Assembly (NCBI GenBank): GCA_963600315.1
Contig: CAVCAW010000053.1
Coordinates: 1 to 64,000 of the forward strand
Length of the DNA: 64,000 bases
Source: UBA6382 sp963600315
GTDB taxonomy: Bacteria; Bacteroidota; Bacteroidia; Bacteroidales; Bacteroidaceae
Direction: 5' to 3'
The notes under the pieces are model-generated. The model was given only the letters and a program-made list of their open reading frames with translations, was not told the DNA's origin and did no database searches. Shown here piece after piece: positions 52,778-61,808 of this stretch (the stretch's first letter is position 1; every line of letters starts with the position of its first letter). The position numbers and the translations under genes were made by a program.

Positions 52778-54178
52778 TCAGAACTCGTTTCCAGGATTCG
52801 TGCGGAATTTGTAGTATCTATAGTAAAGTTGGAAAGTGTCATAGAGAATCTGACTCATTTTCTCTGCTCCCAGTGGTGTGAAGTGTATGTAGTCTCCACC
52901 CGCAAGTTGTGGTCTTGCCTTCACCCATTCCACCATAGAATTGCGTCCTCCTTGAGCTTTATACATATCCCAAAATGCTGCGCCCTCTTCATTAACAGCT
53001 TTGCGCAGTGCGGCATCTACCTCTTCCAAGTGAGGATATGTCTGCATTGTGCCATTGACACGTGTCGACATGTCCGATGGACCGATAAACAAGATACGTG
53101 CTCCCGGAGCCATTGCTTTGAAGAGTCGTATTTGCTCTTTTATTTTGTTCATGTATGATGTAATGCTCTTTGCACCATTGAGATAAGGTACAGAATTTCC
53201 TCCATATTGAAGTATTATCAGTTTTACGTTTTGTCTTTTGAAGAATGGGGCTATAGTGCTCTGGTCTATGCTCGTGAACACTGTACCCGAGCATCCCCTC
53301 ATAGGCACGTTGTCCATTGATACACCATTTGCGCCATCAAGCATTATGCCATAGATGTCCATATTGCCACTAATGCTAAGACTGGCTTTAGTGGTTGCCG
53401 AGGGTAAGTTTACGCTATATATTCTTGTCATGTTCTCGTCACCCAAGTCAGGAGTGAGCGAGTAGGTCTTGCCCGCACAGCTTGCGCTCATCGTGCCGCT
53501 TCCTTTCATTACTACCGAGATCTTCTTGAAGTGTTGACAGTGTGGGAAGTCTTTCTCGCCTCTGCTGTTGAACGAAAGGGTGGTTGTGCCGTCTAGCCTA
53601 GACATTGCCGCCATTGGTCCATAACGATGGTGACTGGCGCGAAATTCCGCAGAACCGAATGCACAATACCTTTGAATTTTGGGACTGGCGGTTTGCGACA
53701 ACGTAAATGTGGCTATTGGCTGCACTGCCGGTATCATACCCACACCGCCGCCGCCGAATTTGGCCTGGAAATGCTCACGTAGAGCAGATGTCATGCGGTC
53801 GGTCTCCAATTGCGAATCTCCATAGTGCACTATGCGTATGGGCTCTTTCTTAGCGCTGTCGAGAGACTCGAAAAATGGGTCGAGATACGCAATGTTGTTG
53901 CCTGGCATGAAAATGCGAGTCGGTGAATTCTTGCAAAACTCGTCAAATTCCTTTTTCTTTGCGTTGTGGAGCGCATCAAGCTGCTTTTGCACTTCTTTAT
54001 CAACAGACTCCTTGTGTTCTGTAGATGGCTGTTCGGCAGGTGTGATGGCTTCAGTCAGCGAAGGAAAATTGAGTACGGTGTCTCCTATGGTAAGTCCATT
54101 TTTTGGAAAGACGATGCATATTATGGCAAGAGCAAGTAATATGGAGAAGATAAACAAAACTGTTTTCCAAACATTCAT
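52778..54178 (-). CDS. SGNH/GDSL-family esterase-like protein, membrane-anchored
   Basis: About 466 residues. One N-terminal membrane helix (about 5-24) anchors it, followed by an acidic/lysine helical linker (about 50-82). SGNH blocks: I in VHYGDSQLETDRM (Ser122), III in LQYGGNSVPY, V in GDYIHFTPLGAEKM (D429, H432). A carbohydrate-binding-like insert precedes block II. Start ATG 54178 is preferred to an in-frame ATG at 54256 because a TAATTTTG -7 element (54203-54210) lies between. First gene of the SGNH-SGNH-MBOAT unit; 37 bp to the next. Confidence 0.85.
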   Translation of the reverse strand: MNVWKTVLFIFSILLALAIICIVFPKNGLTIGDTVLNFPSLTEAITPAEQPSTEHKESVDKEVQKQLDALHNAKKKEFDEFCKNSPTRIFMPGNNIAYLDPFFESLDSAKKEPIRIVHYGDSQLETDRMTSALREHFQAKFGGGGVGMIPAVQPIATFTLSQTASPKIQRYCAFGSAEFRASHHRYGPMAAMSRLDGTTTLSFNSRGEKDFPHCQHFKKISVVMKGSGTMSASCAGKTYSLTPDLGDENMTRIYSVNLPSATTKASLSISGNMDIYGIMLDGANGVSMDNVPMRGCSGTVFTSIDQSTIAPFFKRQNVKLIILQYGGNSVPYLNGAKSITSYMNKIKEQIRLFKAMAPGARILFIGPSDMSTRVNGTMQTYPHLEEVDAALRKAVNEEGAAFWDMYKAQGGRNSMVEWVKARPQLAGGDYIHFTPLGAEKMSQILYDTFQLYYRYYKFRTNPGNEF

Positions 54179-54202
54179 TGTGTGCTGATGTAAATCAATG
54201 TG

Positions 54203-54210
54203 CAAAATTA
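54203..54210 (-). promoter_or_regulatory. Promoter -7 element TAATTTTG of the SGNH-MBOAT unit
   Basis: TAATTTTG on the minus strand, 25 bases before ATG 54178. No -33 TTG at 19-21 bp. Confidence 0.5.
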
Positions 54211-54307
54211 CACTTAATTGGTCAAAATAAAGGGCAAGACAAAAACATATTTGCACGAAGTTTTCTTTGCTTATTGTCCTCGTAATATGTTTGACCTGTG
54301 TATTGAA

Positions 54308-54874
54308 CTAATTTTCGCTTACCAAGAAATCGGTTGGCGCTGTGTGGGTAGCGGTTTCAGTTGAAATGCTGAAGGTGCGCATCTCAGTGTTTTCCCACCG
54401 CGGAGTTTCGCGGACGGTTTTTTGTTCTATCGTGGCTTGCACGCAGCGGTTGAAATATCCATGACCCACACCAAGCACACGCTTGTCATCGTAGTGCTCT
54501 AAGAGAAAGGTGAGGAATTGTTGTGCGCGTTCCGCAAGCTGTTCTGCGTTCTCTATCGATGGTGGAAATTGTGATGGCGGTAGCGTTATCTCGCTTATGT
54601 GTTTACCAGTATACTCACCCCAGTCGCGCTCTCTAAGTAGCGGGGTGTAGTCGGTTGGCAGGTGCAGTTTGTCGTTGATTATCTCTGCTGTGCGACGTGT
54701 GCGCTCAAGATCGCTGCAGACTATGATGTCGTAGTCTGCTGCGTTGAGTTTGTCGCGCAGTGCCTCCGCTTGGGCTATGCCTGTTTCGTTCAGGTGGCCA
54801 GACGACTGCCCTTGCAGTATGCGCTCGCAGTTCTCTACGGTCTGTCCGTGGCGTGTCAGGGTGAGGGTAATCAT
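54308..54874 (-). CDS. Histidine phosphatase family protein (phosphoglycerate mutase-like)
   Basis: A 188-residue cytosolic phosphatase of the branch that includes CobC. The phospho-accepting RHG motif is near residue 8 (LTRHGQTVENCERILQG), SDLERTRRTAEII supplies the second arginine, RERDWGEYTG the acid/base glutamate, and VLGVGHGYFNRC the second histidine. The substrate is not clear from sequence or neighbours; no cobalamin genes are near. It lies 27 bp downstream of the DUF308-like gene and may share its transcript. Confidence 0.9.
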   Translation of the reverse strand: MITLTLTRHGQTVENCERILQGQSSGHLNETGIAQAEALRDKLNAADYDIIVCSDLERTRRTAEIINDKLHLPTDYTPLLRERDWGEYTGKHISEITLPPSQFPPSIENAEQLAERAQQFLTFLLEHYDDKRVLGVGHGYFNRCVQATIEQKTVRETPRWENTEMRTFSISTETATHTAPTDFLVSEN

Positions 54875-54901
54875 GGCTTTATGGGCAAAGAAGTGTTTTA
54901 C

Positions 54902-55588
54902 CTATTCGGCTTCGCTCTCCTCGTTCTCTTCTTTGTATTCTGTCTTTTTCGTTGCCGGTTTGCGGAAATACAGCGCATATGCCGTCTCCGACAAGCCGTA
55001 TGCCACCAGCGCAAAGCCTGCTATGAGTGCAGGGGTGGTCATCAGCTCCGTATTTTGTTCCGCAATTTCTTCCGTCAGTACGTAGTGGTTGAAATATATA
55101 ACCACTATGCCCGCTATGCCTATCAGTGCAGATATCACATACATCACGGGGGTTGTCTTATACACCTTGCCCAGTTTGTGGGTGTTCACTGCCTGCACCA
55201 CGGCTGCCACCACGGCAAAGGCTCCCAGTAGGTATACCAGTATGTCCTTGAACGACGAAGGGAATACCAGCAGCAATAGCCCGAATAGACTGCTTCCCAA
55301 GCCTATGGTAGGGAAGTAGAGTGTATTCTTTTTTTTGTCATCCTGTTTGTTAGATTCTTCCTCGCTTTCATTGTCTGTTCTCTCAGCGCTCTTCTTGGCT
55401 ATTACTTTGTCCCTATGCTTGTGTACAAAATATGTAAGTATCGACACAATGCCGGGCACGAGAAACAACAGTCCGATGCTCATGACCAGATATTTCGTAG
55501 CGTTGAGGGGGAATGCGATTATCAGTGCGCCAGCCAGCAATGTGCTGAGCGCGCGTATAGTGATGGAACGGTATAGTCTTCTTGTCAT
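54902..55588 (-). CDS. DUF308/HdeD-like polytopic membrane protein
   Basis: About 228 residues. Paired hydrophobic segments (LSTLLAGALIIAFPL, LVMSIGLLFLVPGIVSIL, GSSLFGLLLLVFPSSF, LVYLLGAFAVVAAVVQAV and two more) alternate with charged loops; a Lys/Glu/Asp-rich loop around residues 58-85 and an acidic tail are notable. It resembles HdeD/DUF308 proteins, whose function is poorly known. Start ATG 55588 is chosen over an in-frame start at 55630 because the TATATTTG -7 element (55608-55615) lies between. Confidence 0.75.
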   Translation of the reverse strand: MTRRLYRSITIRALSTLLAGALIIAFPLNATKYLVMSIGLLFLVPGIVSILTYFVHKHRDKVIAKKSAERTDNESEEESNKQDDKKKNTLYFPTIGLGSSLFGLLLLVFPSSFKDILVYLLGAFAVVAAVVQAVNTHKLGKVYKTTPVMYVISALIGIAGIVVIYFNHYVLTEEIAEQNTELMTTPALIAGFALVAYGLSETAYALYFRKPATKKTEYKEENEESEAE

Positions 55589-55607
55589 AGCAGAAAGGTT
55601 TGGTATG

Positions 55608-55615
55608 CAAATATA
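55608..55615 (-). promoter_or_regulatory. Promoter -7 element TATATTTG of the DUF308-like gene
   Basis: TATATTTG on the minus strand, 20 bases before ATG 55588. The -33 half is not clear. Confidence 0.5.
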
Positions 55616-55693
55616 CTTGTTTTTCCCCACATGGAGAAAATTCTCAATGTCAAACTCCGCTCTGACTGCTGAGTTGCTGTGACTGGCTGTAGC

Positions 55694-56674
55694 CTATTTG
55701 CCTCCAGCTATGATGTTGTAGATTGCAACGATGTCAGCTGAGTTGACAATGCCGTCTTGATTAACATCTGCGTAGTAGGCCGTGGTGTCATCGCTTACTG
55801 TGCCATCAATAAAGTTGTATGTGGCAACTATGTCCGAGGAGTTGACCTGTTCGTTGTTGTCTACGTCGCCCTGCGTGGCTTGCTGCTCAATGATGTGAGC
55901 GAAGTTCTTCCAGCCATCGGTGCTCTTATATGTGTTGATGCTGCCGCGAGGCACTACAAGCAGAGCGTTGTTTGTTACTTCTGTCGAGAAGACACCGTTG
56001 GCCCAAGTGTCGTCTATTGCGTGGGGTGCGGTGTTGTTGCAGATAATCGTTTTGATATTGTAGCACGCGGCAAAAGCTCCTGTACCTATGTTTATCATGT
56101 CCTTCCCTAGTGTGATGTGCTCCAGGGCTGAGCAACTACCAAAGGCACCCTCGCCAATGGTGTGCATGTCGGGTGGACAGTCAAAACGCTTCAGTTTTGT
56201 ACAGCCTCTGAATGCCCAGTCGCCTACAGTCTTGAGGTTGTTGTCGGTAGTCACTTCTTCCAGTTCGGTGCACCAACAGAAGGCCTTCTCGTCAATAAGA
56301 CGCAATTTGGGCGGACAGTCAAATCTCTTGATAGGACAACTTCTGAAAGCACAGCTCTCAATAAACTTTAGCCCGTCAGATAGCTCTATTGACTCCAAGG
56401 CTGAGCCCTCAAAGGCATTCGGACCAATCACCTCAATGTAGTAGTTAGTCTTCGAGCGCGACACGTTGTAGGGAATAGAGAGCGACTTGACGCTTTTGTC
56501 GATGAGACTGACTACCACAGCTTCGCCTTGGCGGGTGAGGATGTTTTCCGACTTGATACCATAGCGTATGGGACCCGATTCAAAATAGGGCAAGGTGCTA
56601 TAGTCGTCTGCCGTGCAATTCAGTGAGACTATAGTCAGAAGCGAAAGCGAGAAGAAGTGTCGCAAATGTTTCAT
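55694..56674 (-). CDS. Secreted BspA-like leucine-rich-repeat protein with C-terminal dockerin-like domain
   Basis: 326 residues; signal peptide 1-22. Residues about 75-235 hold BspA-type LRR_5 repeats (GLKFIESCAFRSCPIKRFDC, DWAFRGCTKLKRF, GEGAFGSCSALEHI, GTGAFAACYNIKTI) that usually mediate binding to host or bacterial proteins. Residues about 268-323 contain two EF-hand-like dockerin segments, GDVDNNEQVNSSDIVATYNF and ADVNQDGIVNSADIVAIYNI, which would bind calcium and a cohesin. No cohesin is seen in the window. It has a textbook promoter and stands alone. Confidence 0.88.
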   Translation of the reverse strand: MKHLRHFFSLSLLTIVSLNCTADDYSTLPYFESGPIRYGIKSENILTRQGEAVVVSLIDKSVKSLSIPYNVSRSKTNYYIEVIGPNAFEGSALESIELSDGLKFIESCAFRSCPIKRFDCPPKLRLIDEKAFCWCTELEEVTTDNNLKTVGDWAFRGCTKLKRFDCPPDMHTIGEGAFGSCSALEHITLGKDMINIGTGAFAACYNIKTIICNNTAPHAIDDTWANGVFSTEVTNNALLVVPRGSINTYKSTDGWKNFAHIIEQQATQGDVDNNEQVNSSDIVATYNFIDGTVSDDTTAYYADVNQDGIVNSADIVAIYNIIAGGK

Positions 56675-56702
56675 GGCGTTTGCTAGTGTGAATGTGATAT
56701 TG

Positions 56703-56734
56703 CAAATTTAAGCATTTTGCTCTGATTAGGCAAA
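56703..56734 (-). promoter_or_regulatory. LRR-dockerin gene promoter (TTTG-N20-TAAATTTG)
   Basis: Minus strand: -33 TTTG at 56734-56731, a 20-bp spacer, -7 TAAATTTG at 56710-56703, 29 bases before ATG 56674. Confidence 0.8.
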
Positions 56735-56844
56735 TGGGGGTGTCTCAAAACGCTGATTCCTCAATTAGCCTAACACTTCTGCCAGTGCATGCCGCCCCAT
56801 GCCGTTTGGCTGCCAGACAATAGTCTGACCAACAACAGCAACGC

Positions 56845-56887
56845 CGGTTTTTCGGAACGCAAAACGAAAAAACCGGCGTTTTTTTTG
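56845..56887 (+). terminator. Orphan plus-strand terminator between LRR gene and glnN
   Basis: AACGCCGGTTTTTCG pairs with CGAAAAAACCGGCGTT around a GAACGCAAAA-like loop, followed by a run of T on the plus strand. No plus-strand gene lies upstream. Read on the minus strand (downstream of glnN) the stem is preceded by A and followed by GCTGTTGG, so it suits glnN less well. Confidence 0.7.
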
Positions 56888-56931
56888 TGGCTATATGGAA
56901 GTTTGGGTCTTCCGCCGCTGTGGTAGAGTGC

Positions 56932-59121
56932 TTATCTGATGAAGAGCAGTTCGCGATATTTAGGCAATACCCAGAGCTCGTCTTCTACAATCAGTTCAAG
57001 TTTGTCTACATGATAGCGTATTGTGTCGAGATACGGCTGCACCGTGTCGTGATACTGCAATGCCTTTTCTCTTTCTGACTCAATCTTGTTAGCCACCTTG
57101 CGAGCCTCAATCATGGCATGAACATTTTCAATGATGAACCTTGTGTGGTTGGAAATCTGTCGAATGATGTCGATGTTGTCGGCATTGAGCACCTTGGCCT
57201 CTTCTGGGCTGAATGTGGTGGCTACTTTGCTCACGTTGTCAATGAGCATGCTCTGGTACTTAGTGGCAACAGGAATAATTTGATTCATAGCCATGTCGCC
57301 AAAAGTGCGTGCCTCAATCTGAATCTTCTTGGTGAATGTGTCCCATTTGATTTCGTTGCGCGCCTTGAGCTCATATTCGGTCATTACGTTCATGCTTTCA
57401 AACATCTTGATGCTCGCATCATCGAGATAGCGGTCGAAAATGACAGGACACGAAGTCTCACAGTCGAGTCCGCGCTTGGCAGCTTCAGCTTTCCATTCGT
57501 CAGAGTAGCCATTGCCCTCAAAGCGGATAGGCTTGCAAGCCTTGATGTCCTCTCTGACAACCTTGATGATGGCAGCAATCTTATCTGTGCCGCCTGCAAT
57601 GAGCTTGTCTACACGCTCCTTGAAGCTAGTCAGAGCTTCAGCCACGGCGGTGTTGAGCACTGTCATGGCCTCAGCGCAGTTAGCCTGCGAGCCTACAGCG
57701 CGGAACTCAAAGCGGTTGCCGGTAAAGGCGAATGGCGATGTGCGGTTGCGGTCGGTGTTGTCTATCTTGAGGTCTGGAATCTGTGGAATGTCCAAGCTGA
57801 GTGCTTCCGAACCTTTTATGGATACGAGCTCCTCCGAGGTGGAATTCTCAATCTTGTCAAGCACGTGTGAAATCTGCTTACCCAAGAATGATGAGATGAT
57901 AGCGGGGGGTGCCTCGTTAGCACCGAGTCTGTGCTGGTTGGTAGCGCTCATGATAGAAGCTTTCAGCAGACCATTGTGCTTGTATACTGCCATCAGTGTC
58001 TCAACGGCGAAGGTGATGAAGCGCAAGTTGTCTTCGGGAGTCTTGCCCAGGCTGTGCAGTACTACGCCTGTGTCGGTTGCGAGCGACCAGTTGGCGTGCT
58101 TGCCCGAACCGTTGATGCCAGCAAAGGGCTTCTCGTGTAGCAAGCAGCGGAAACCGTGTTTGCGGGCAATTTTGCGCATCAGACTCATGATAAGCATGTT
58201 GTGGTCAACGGCGAGGTTGCATTCCTCGTAGATTGGTGCGAGCTCAAATTGGTTGGGGGCAACCTCGTTGTGGCGTGTCTTGCAAGGAATGCCGAGTTCG
58301 AGTGCCTGAATCTCCAGGTCTTTCATAAATTCAGCCACACGCTCTGGGATTGCACCGAAATAGTGGTCTTCCATCTGTTGGTTCTTGGCTGAGTCGTGAC
58401 CAGCCAGTGTGCGACCAGTGAGCAGAAGGTCGGGGCGTGCCGAGTAAAGACCCTCGTCAACGAGGAAATACTCCTGTTCCCATCCCAGATTGGCGATGAC
58501 TTTGGTCACGTTGGGGTCAAAATATTTGCATACGTTGGTAGCTGCTTTGTCCACAGCGGCAAGAGCCTTCTTCAGCGGAGCCTTGTAGTCAAGAGCTTCG
58601 CCCGTGTAGCTGATGAACACGGTTGGTATCATCAGTGTGTCGCCAATGACGAATACTGGCGATGCTGGATCCCATGCACTATAGCCGCGTGCTTCAAATG
58701 TCGAGCGAATGCCGCCCGAGGGGAAACTTGAGGCATCGGGCTCCTGCTGTACGAGCGACTTGCCGCTGAACTCCTCGATCATTCCGCCTTTGTGGTCGTG
58801 CTCTATGAAGGCATCGTGCTTCTCGGCAGTTCCTTCAGTCAGAGGCTGGAACCAGTGGGTAATGTGGGTTACGCCAAACTGCTCTGCCCATTTCTTCATG
58901 CCCCGTGCTATTTCATCGGCTACCGACAACTCGAGGCGTGTGCCGTTTTCGATTGCATCGCAAAGCTTGTTGTAGGTCTTTAGCGGGAGATACTTGAACA
59001 TCTTCTCCTTGTTGAACACATACTTGCCGTAATACTCGTCAGGGCGTTCTGCTGGAGCCTTTACCTCAATGGCCTTTTTCTTGAAGGCCTCTTCAACTAC
59101 ATTGAATCTTAGTTTTGCCAT
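56932..59121 (-). CDS. glnN: Glutamine synthetase type III
   Basis: Ammonium assimilation: glutamate + NH3 + ATP to glutamine; cytosolic. 729 residues, the GSIII length, much longer than GSI. Conserved: THWFQPLTEGTAEKHDAF, SFPSGGIRSTFEARGYSAWD, NLGWEQEYFLVD (metal-binding Glu), HNEVAPNQFE, KPFAGINGSGKHANWS and NRFEFRAVGS. It lies 91 bp after dapL on the same strand. The leader of that gap shows no TAnnTTTG, so read-through from dapL or a non-standard (e.g. nitrogen-regulated) promoter is possible. Confidence 0.97.
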   Translation of the reverse strand: MAKLRFNVVEEAFKKKAIEVKAPAERPDEYYGKYVFNKEKMFKYLPLKTYNKLCDAIENGTRLELSVADEIARGMKKWAEQFGVTHITHWFQPLTEGTAEKHDAFIEHDHKGGMIEEFSGKSLVQQEPDASSFPSGGIRSTFEARGYSAWDPASPVFVIGDTLMIPTVFISYTGEALDYKAPLKKALAAVDKAATNVCKYFDPNVTKVIANLGWEQEYFLVDEGLYSARPDLLLTGRTLAGHDSAKNQQMEDHYFGAIPERVAEFMKDLEIQALELGIPCKTRHNEVAPNQFELAPIYEECNLAVDHNMLIMSLMRKIARKHGFRCLLHEKPFAGINGSGKHANWSLATDTGVVLHSLGKTPEDNLRFITFAVETLMAVYKHNGLLKASIMSATNQHRLGANEAPPAIISSFLGKQISHVLDKIENSTSEELVSIKGSEALSLDIPQIPDLKIDNTDRNRTSPFAFTGNRFEFRAVGSQANCAEAMTVLNTAVAEALTSFKERVDKLIAGGTDKIAAIIKVVREDIKACKPIRFEGNGYSDEWKAEAAKRGLDCETSCPVIFDRYLDDASIKMFESMNVMTEYELKARNEIKWDTFTKKIQIEARTFGDMAMNQIIPVATKYQSMLIDNVSKVATTFSPEEAKVLNADNIDIIRQISNHTRFIIENVHAMIEARKVANKIESEREKALQYHDTVQPYLDTIRYHVDKLELIVEDELWVLPKYRELLFIR

Positions 59122-59212
59122 ATGTGGTTAGTTGTTTGTACCGGGTTGCATCAATTTCGCTGTCGGCAACAGAACCATTGCGCTTCCCGGCGTTATTTTA
59201 TTCTTTATTTTA

Positions 59213-60442
59213 TTATAGTTTTAGTTTCTTTGTCCTTTCCATTGCTTCTAGGCAGTCCTCATGTCGTCCGAAAGCCGTCAGTCTCACGTAGCCTTCGCCG
59301 CTCGGACCAAAGCCTACACCGGGTGTACATACTATGTTGGCTTCGTTGAGCATAATGTCAAACATCTGCCAACTGCCTATGCCCTTGGGAGTCTTCAGCC
59401 AAATGTAGGGTGCGTTCTCTCCGCCAAACACCTCAAACCCTAGCGTGGCGAGCGTCTGCCTCATCACCTTGGCGTTGGTCATATAGTAGTCTATCGTGGC
59501 CTTCACTTGGGCTTTGCCTTCGGGAGTGTAGATGGCCTCGGCACCGCGCTGCGTTATGTAGCTCGTGCCGTTGAATTTGGTGCTCTGCCTGCGCTCCCAC
59601 AGCCCGTTGAGCTCGACTTCACAGCCATCGGCGGCTGTAGCTTTGAGTTGCTTGGGTACTACGGTGTAGCCACACCTCACGCCGGTAAACCCTGCTGTCT
59701 TGGAGTAGCTGTGAAACTCTATGGCGCACTGCTTGGCTCCGGGAATCTCATAGATGGAGTGGGGTATGTCTTCGTCCTGTATGTATGCTTCATATGCAGC
59801 GTCATACATGATGATGCTCTTGTGGCGCATAGCATAGTCTACCCATTTCGCCAGTTGCTGTCGTGTTATCACTGTGCCAGTTGGGTTGTTGGGATAGCAG
59901 AGGTATATTATGTCTATTTTGTGGTCGGGTATTTCTGCTGTGAAGTTGTTTTCGGCAGTACACGGCATATAGAACACATTGCTCCATAGCCCATTGCTGC
60001 AGTCACCGGCTCTGCCGCCCATCACGTTGGAGTCGATGTATACGGGATATATGGGGTCGGTCACACCTATGCTGTTGCCACTCCCCAAAATGTCACCTAT
60101 GTTGCCCGTGTCGCTCTTTGCACCGTCGTTCACGAAGATTTCATCGCTCTCCATGTCAATGCCACGTGGCTTGAAGTCGTTAGCTATGATGGCCTCGCGT
60201 AGAAATGCGTAGCCATGTTCTGGTCCATAGCCGCGAAAGGTCTTTGAGTTTGCCATCTCGTCTACCGCCTTATGCATAGCGTCGATTACGGCAGGTGCCA
60301 GAGGTTGCGTCACGTCGCCTATGCCGAGACTTATCACCTTGGCTTCGGAGTGAGCCTCCTTATACGCTGCTACCCTCTTGGCTATGTCAACAAAGAGGTA
60401 GCTCTTTTGAAGCTTCAGAAAATTGTCGTTTACCTTTGCCAT
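59213..60442 (-). CDS. dapL: LL-diaminopimelate aminotransferase
   Basis: PLP enzyme converting tetrahydrodipicolinate directly to LL-diaminopimelate in lysine and peptidoglycan synthesis, bypassing the acylated route. 409 residues. Motifs: GIGDVTQPL near the start, GAKSDTGNIGDI, YPNNPTGTVI, and the PLP lysine in SYSKTAGFTGVRCGYTVVP. It starts 21 bp after dapF, the enzyme using its product, forming a functional pair. Confidence 0.96.
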   Translation of the reverse strand: MAKVNDNFLKLQKSYLFVDIAKRVAAYKEAHSEAKVISLGIGDVTQPLAPAVIDAMHKAVDEMANSKTFRGYGPEHGYAFLREAIIANDFKPRGIDMESDEIFVNDGAKSDTGNIGDILGSGNSIGVTDPIYPVYIDSNVMGGRAGDCSNGLWSNVFYMPCTAENNFTAEIPDHKIDIIYLCYPNNPTGTVITRQQLAKWVDYAMRHKSIIMYDAAYEAYIQDEDIPHSIYEIPGAKQCAIEFHSYSKTAGFTGVRCGYTVVPKQLKATAADGCEVELNGLWERRQSTKFNGTSYITQRGAEAIYTPEGKAQVKATIDYYMTNAKVMRQTLATLGFEVFGGENAPYIWLKTPKGIGSWQMFDIMLNEANIVCTPGVGFGPSGEGYVRLTAFGRHEDCLEAMERTKKLKL

Positions 60443-60463
60443 TATTTCGTATGTGTTCTTTTG

Positions 60464-61324
60464 TTAGTCGTTGGTCTCTATCTCGCCGTCAAATACAGTG
60501 GTGGCGGGACCAGTCATAAACAAGTGCCCGCTGCCGTCCCACTCTATGTTAAGGTTGCCACCGTCCATGGCTATCGTTACCTTGTCGGTAGCCCGTCCTG
60601 TCAGTATCGCAGCTACGGCAGTAGCGCAGGCTCCGGTACCACAAGCCTGGGTGATGCCGGTGCCACGTTCCCACACTCGGGTGCGCACTGTACCATCGCT
60701 CTTTACTTGGGCAAACTCTACGTTGCACTTCTGCGGAAAAATGGGCAGTGTCTCAATGGCAGAACCCTCGCAGGCAAGGTCAATGCTCGTAATATCATCT
60801 GTGAAAATCACAAAGTGGGGATTGCCCATACACACATAGGTGCCGGTGTATGTGCGGTTTTCGCCGTTGTTGTCTGTAACCTTGATGTCGCCCTCCTTCA
60901 TACTTCCGTCGTTGAGAGCGAACTGGTCCGGGTTGGTCAATATAGGTTCACCCATGTCCACCCGTGCCTTGTTCACCATGCCGTCGGTTCCGGTGTAGAG
61001 CTCCAGAGTCTTGATGCCACCGAGCGTCTCTATTGTCACGGTCTTCGAGGTGGTCAGCTGGTGGTCATAGACATATTTGCCTACACACATAATGCCATTG
61101 CCACACATAATGCCCTCGCTACCATCATTGTTGAACATGCGCATCTTGAAGTCGGCTACTTCAGAATGGTCAATCAGTATCAGCCCGTCGCTACCCACAC
61201 CTTTGTGGCGGTCACTCCATTCTATGGCAGCCTGCTCGGGGGTGCCTATCGGGTATTCCATAGCATTGACATATATGTAGTCGTTGCCGGCTCCGTGCAT
61301 CTTTGTGAATCTTATTGTTGCCAT
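60464..61324 (-). CDS. dapF: Diaminopimelate epimerase
   Basis: Cytosolic PLP-independent racemase converting LL- to meso-diaminopimelate. About 286 residues. The two catalytic cysteines are in IMCGNGIMCVGKY and TQACGTGACATAV; the start TKMHGAGNDYIYV is typical. ATG 61324 is chosen because the in-frame start at 61366 overlaps the -7 element TACTTTTG (61364-61371). First gene of dapF-dapL-glnN. Confidence 0.96.
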   Translation of the reverse strand: MATIRFTKMHGAGNDYIYVNAMEYPIGTPEQAAIEWSDRHKGVGSDGLILIDHSEVADFKMRMFNNDGSEGIMCGNGIMCVGKYVYDHQLTTSKTVTIETLGGIKTLELYTGTDGMVNKARVDMGEPILTNPDQFALNDGSMKEGDIKVTDNNGENRTYTGTYVCMGNPHFVIFTDDITSIDLACEGSAIETLPIFPQKCNVEFAQVKSDGTVRTRVWERGTGITQACGTGACATAVAAILTGRATDKVTIAMDGGNLNIEWDGSGHLFMTGPATTVFDGEIETND

Positions 61325-61363
61325 TCTATAGACTTCTTTTTGACTGAGTTCTGTTTTCACCGA

Positions 61364-61371
61364 CAAAAGTA
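61364..61371 (-). promoter_or_regulatory. dapF promoter, -7 element TACTTTTG
   Basis: TACTTTTG on the minus strand, 40 bases before ATG 61324; -33 half unclear. Confidence 0.5.
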
Positions 61372-61771
61372 CTGCTTTTTTTGCACAACTAAGCTAAATA
61401 CTCGAAAAATCTTTCATTTTTCAATATTTCACCTCTAAAAAGTAACAAAAACGCACTTTGAATAGTATAAAAGTGTCGTTTTGCTACATTTAGCCGCCAA
61501 ATCATATTGTTTTGCTACTAGCCGACCCTTTTCCCTACTCATCGCCCCCCTGTTTGGTCTCATAAAACTGGCTTCCTATAACTTTTTTATGATATCTTTC
61601 GACTTTGACGATGGTGCTAATTTTTTTGATTTTAAGGATACTATCAACAAGTGACTATGTGGATGCTCTTCCGCAAAAGCCTTTAATGAATTTTCAATGA
61701 AGGTCTTCAACAAAATTACGTCTTACGCTATCGACAATCCTTAATATGGTCGTGTAACATGCGCATAACGA

Positions 61772-61808
61772 AGCCAGGCTTCGAAACATCGTGTTTCAAA
61801 GCCTGGCT
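61772..61808 (-). terminator. Hairpin downstream of the small peptide gene
   Basis: AGCCAGGCTT(C)GAAACA (61772-61788) pairs with TGTTTC(A)AAGCCTGGCT (61792-61808), loop TCG. It is the likely 3' end of the peptide transcript although no T run follows. Confidence 0.65.

Noticed and set aside
60272..61438. 388-codon plus-strand frame over dapF
   Set aside because: Antisense shadow of dapF, whose catalytic motifs are unambiguous.
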